Positions 63,843-64,000 of a stretch of 64,000 nucleotides of DNA are shown here, in pieces. How positions within the stretch are numbered: the first letter of the stretch is position 1; the number at the start of each line of letters is the position of its first letter. This DNA comes from Hirudinaria manillensis. Lineage: Eukaryota; Annelida; Clitellata; Hirudinida; Hirudinidae. A program made the position numbers and the translations under genes. The DNA is taken from contig CM067538.1 in the NCBI GenBank assembly GCA_034509925.1, positions 2,505,001-2,569,000 on the forward strand, read 5' to 3'. The notes below the pieces were generated by a model that saw only the letters and a list, made by a program, of their open reading frames with translations, was not told the origin of the DNA and did no database searches.

Positions 63843-64000
63843 GTTAGCATCGATTGATTATGATAATGATTTTTTGTGACAAGGTTTTCTTTATAAATTA
63901 AAAAGTGCCAAAAAAAGGTGCAAATGTTTGATTGGTTGTTCGTACGTATGCTGGGTACTTAGTTTGTACTGAGCTTGATTGCAAATATACTTTTGTGATA

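Overview
This is eukaryotic, intron-rich, AT-rich invertebrate DNA. Evidence: GT-AG introns of about 60-1700 bp, AT-rich introns with AAT/ATT and (ATCC)n microsatellites, and exons of recognisable animal genes. Gene content and style suggest a lophotrochozoan, possibly an annelid or leech; that assignment is a guess. No bacterial, viral or toxin locus was seen.

Layout. (1) 1-3.5 kb is gene-poor with one (ATCC)n array. (2) 3.5-20.6 kb, minus strand, holds two head-to-tail receptor guanylyl cyclase genes with near-identical exon plans (about 21 exons each). The upstream copy (GC2) carries an in-frame stop in its kinase-homology domain. The catalytic exons of the two copies, and the intron between them, are far more alike than the rest, which suggests gene conversion. 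(3) 20.75-22.75 kb is repeat-rich: a ~740 bp (ATCC)n satellite, a higher-order ~98 bp tandem repeat and a (GGAT)n patch. (4) 22.86-26.5 kb, minus strand, is a Ser-rich single-pass membrane protein gene whose 5' end is unresolved. (5) 26.9-30.85 kb, minus strand, is CPSF1 (CPSF160) with its whole coding region in one exon. (6) 31.2-32.9 kb is a transposon graveyard with a pogo/Tigger remnant. (7) 33.2-38.0 kb, minus strand, is a 15-exon SLC5-family sodium-coupled transporter with two apparent GC-AG introns. (8) 38-42.7 kb has no confident gene but contains a frameshifted VCP/p97 fragment. (9) 42.75-44.82 kb, plus strand, is a two-exon mucin-like single-pass membrane protein. (10) 46.13-63.84 kb, plus strand, is UBR5 (EDD/hyd), 44 exons from the start codon through the MLLE domain; the HECT domain lies beyond the window.

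The genes do not form an operon-like unit. They are a housekeeping mRNA 3'-processing factor, a ubiquitin ligase, a transporter, two cell-surface proteins and a tandem receptor family. I found no convincing previously undescribed system. The most informative observations are the cyclase pair (conversion tract, premature stop in a frame-neutral exon, altered splice donor, microsatellite-encoded signal peptide), the dead duplicated exon and 60-nt in-frame intron in UBR5, and the VCP pseudogene. Exon edges were read by eye from splice motifs and paralogue or family matching; values marked 'about' may be off by several bases.
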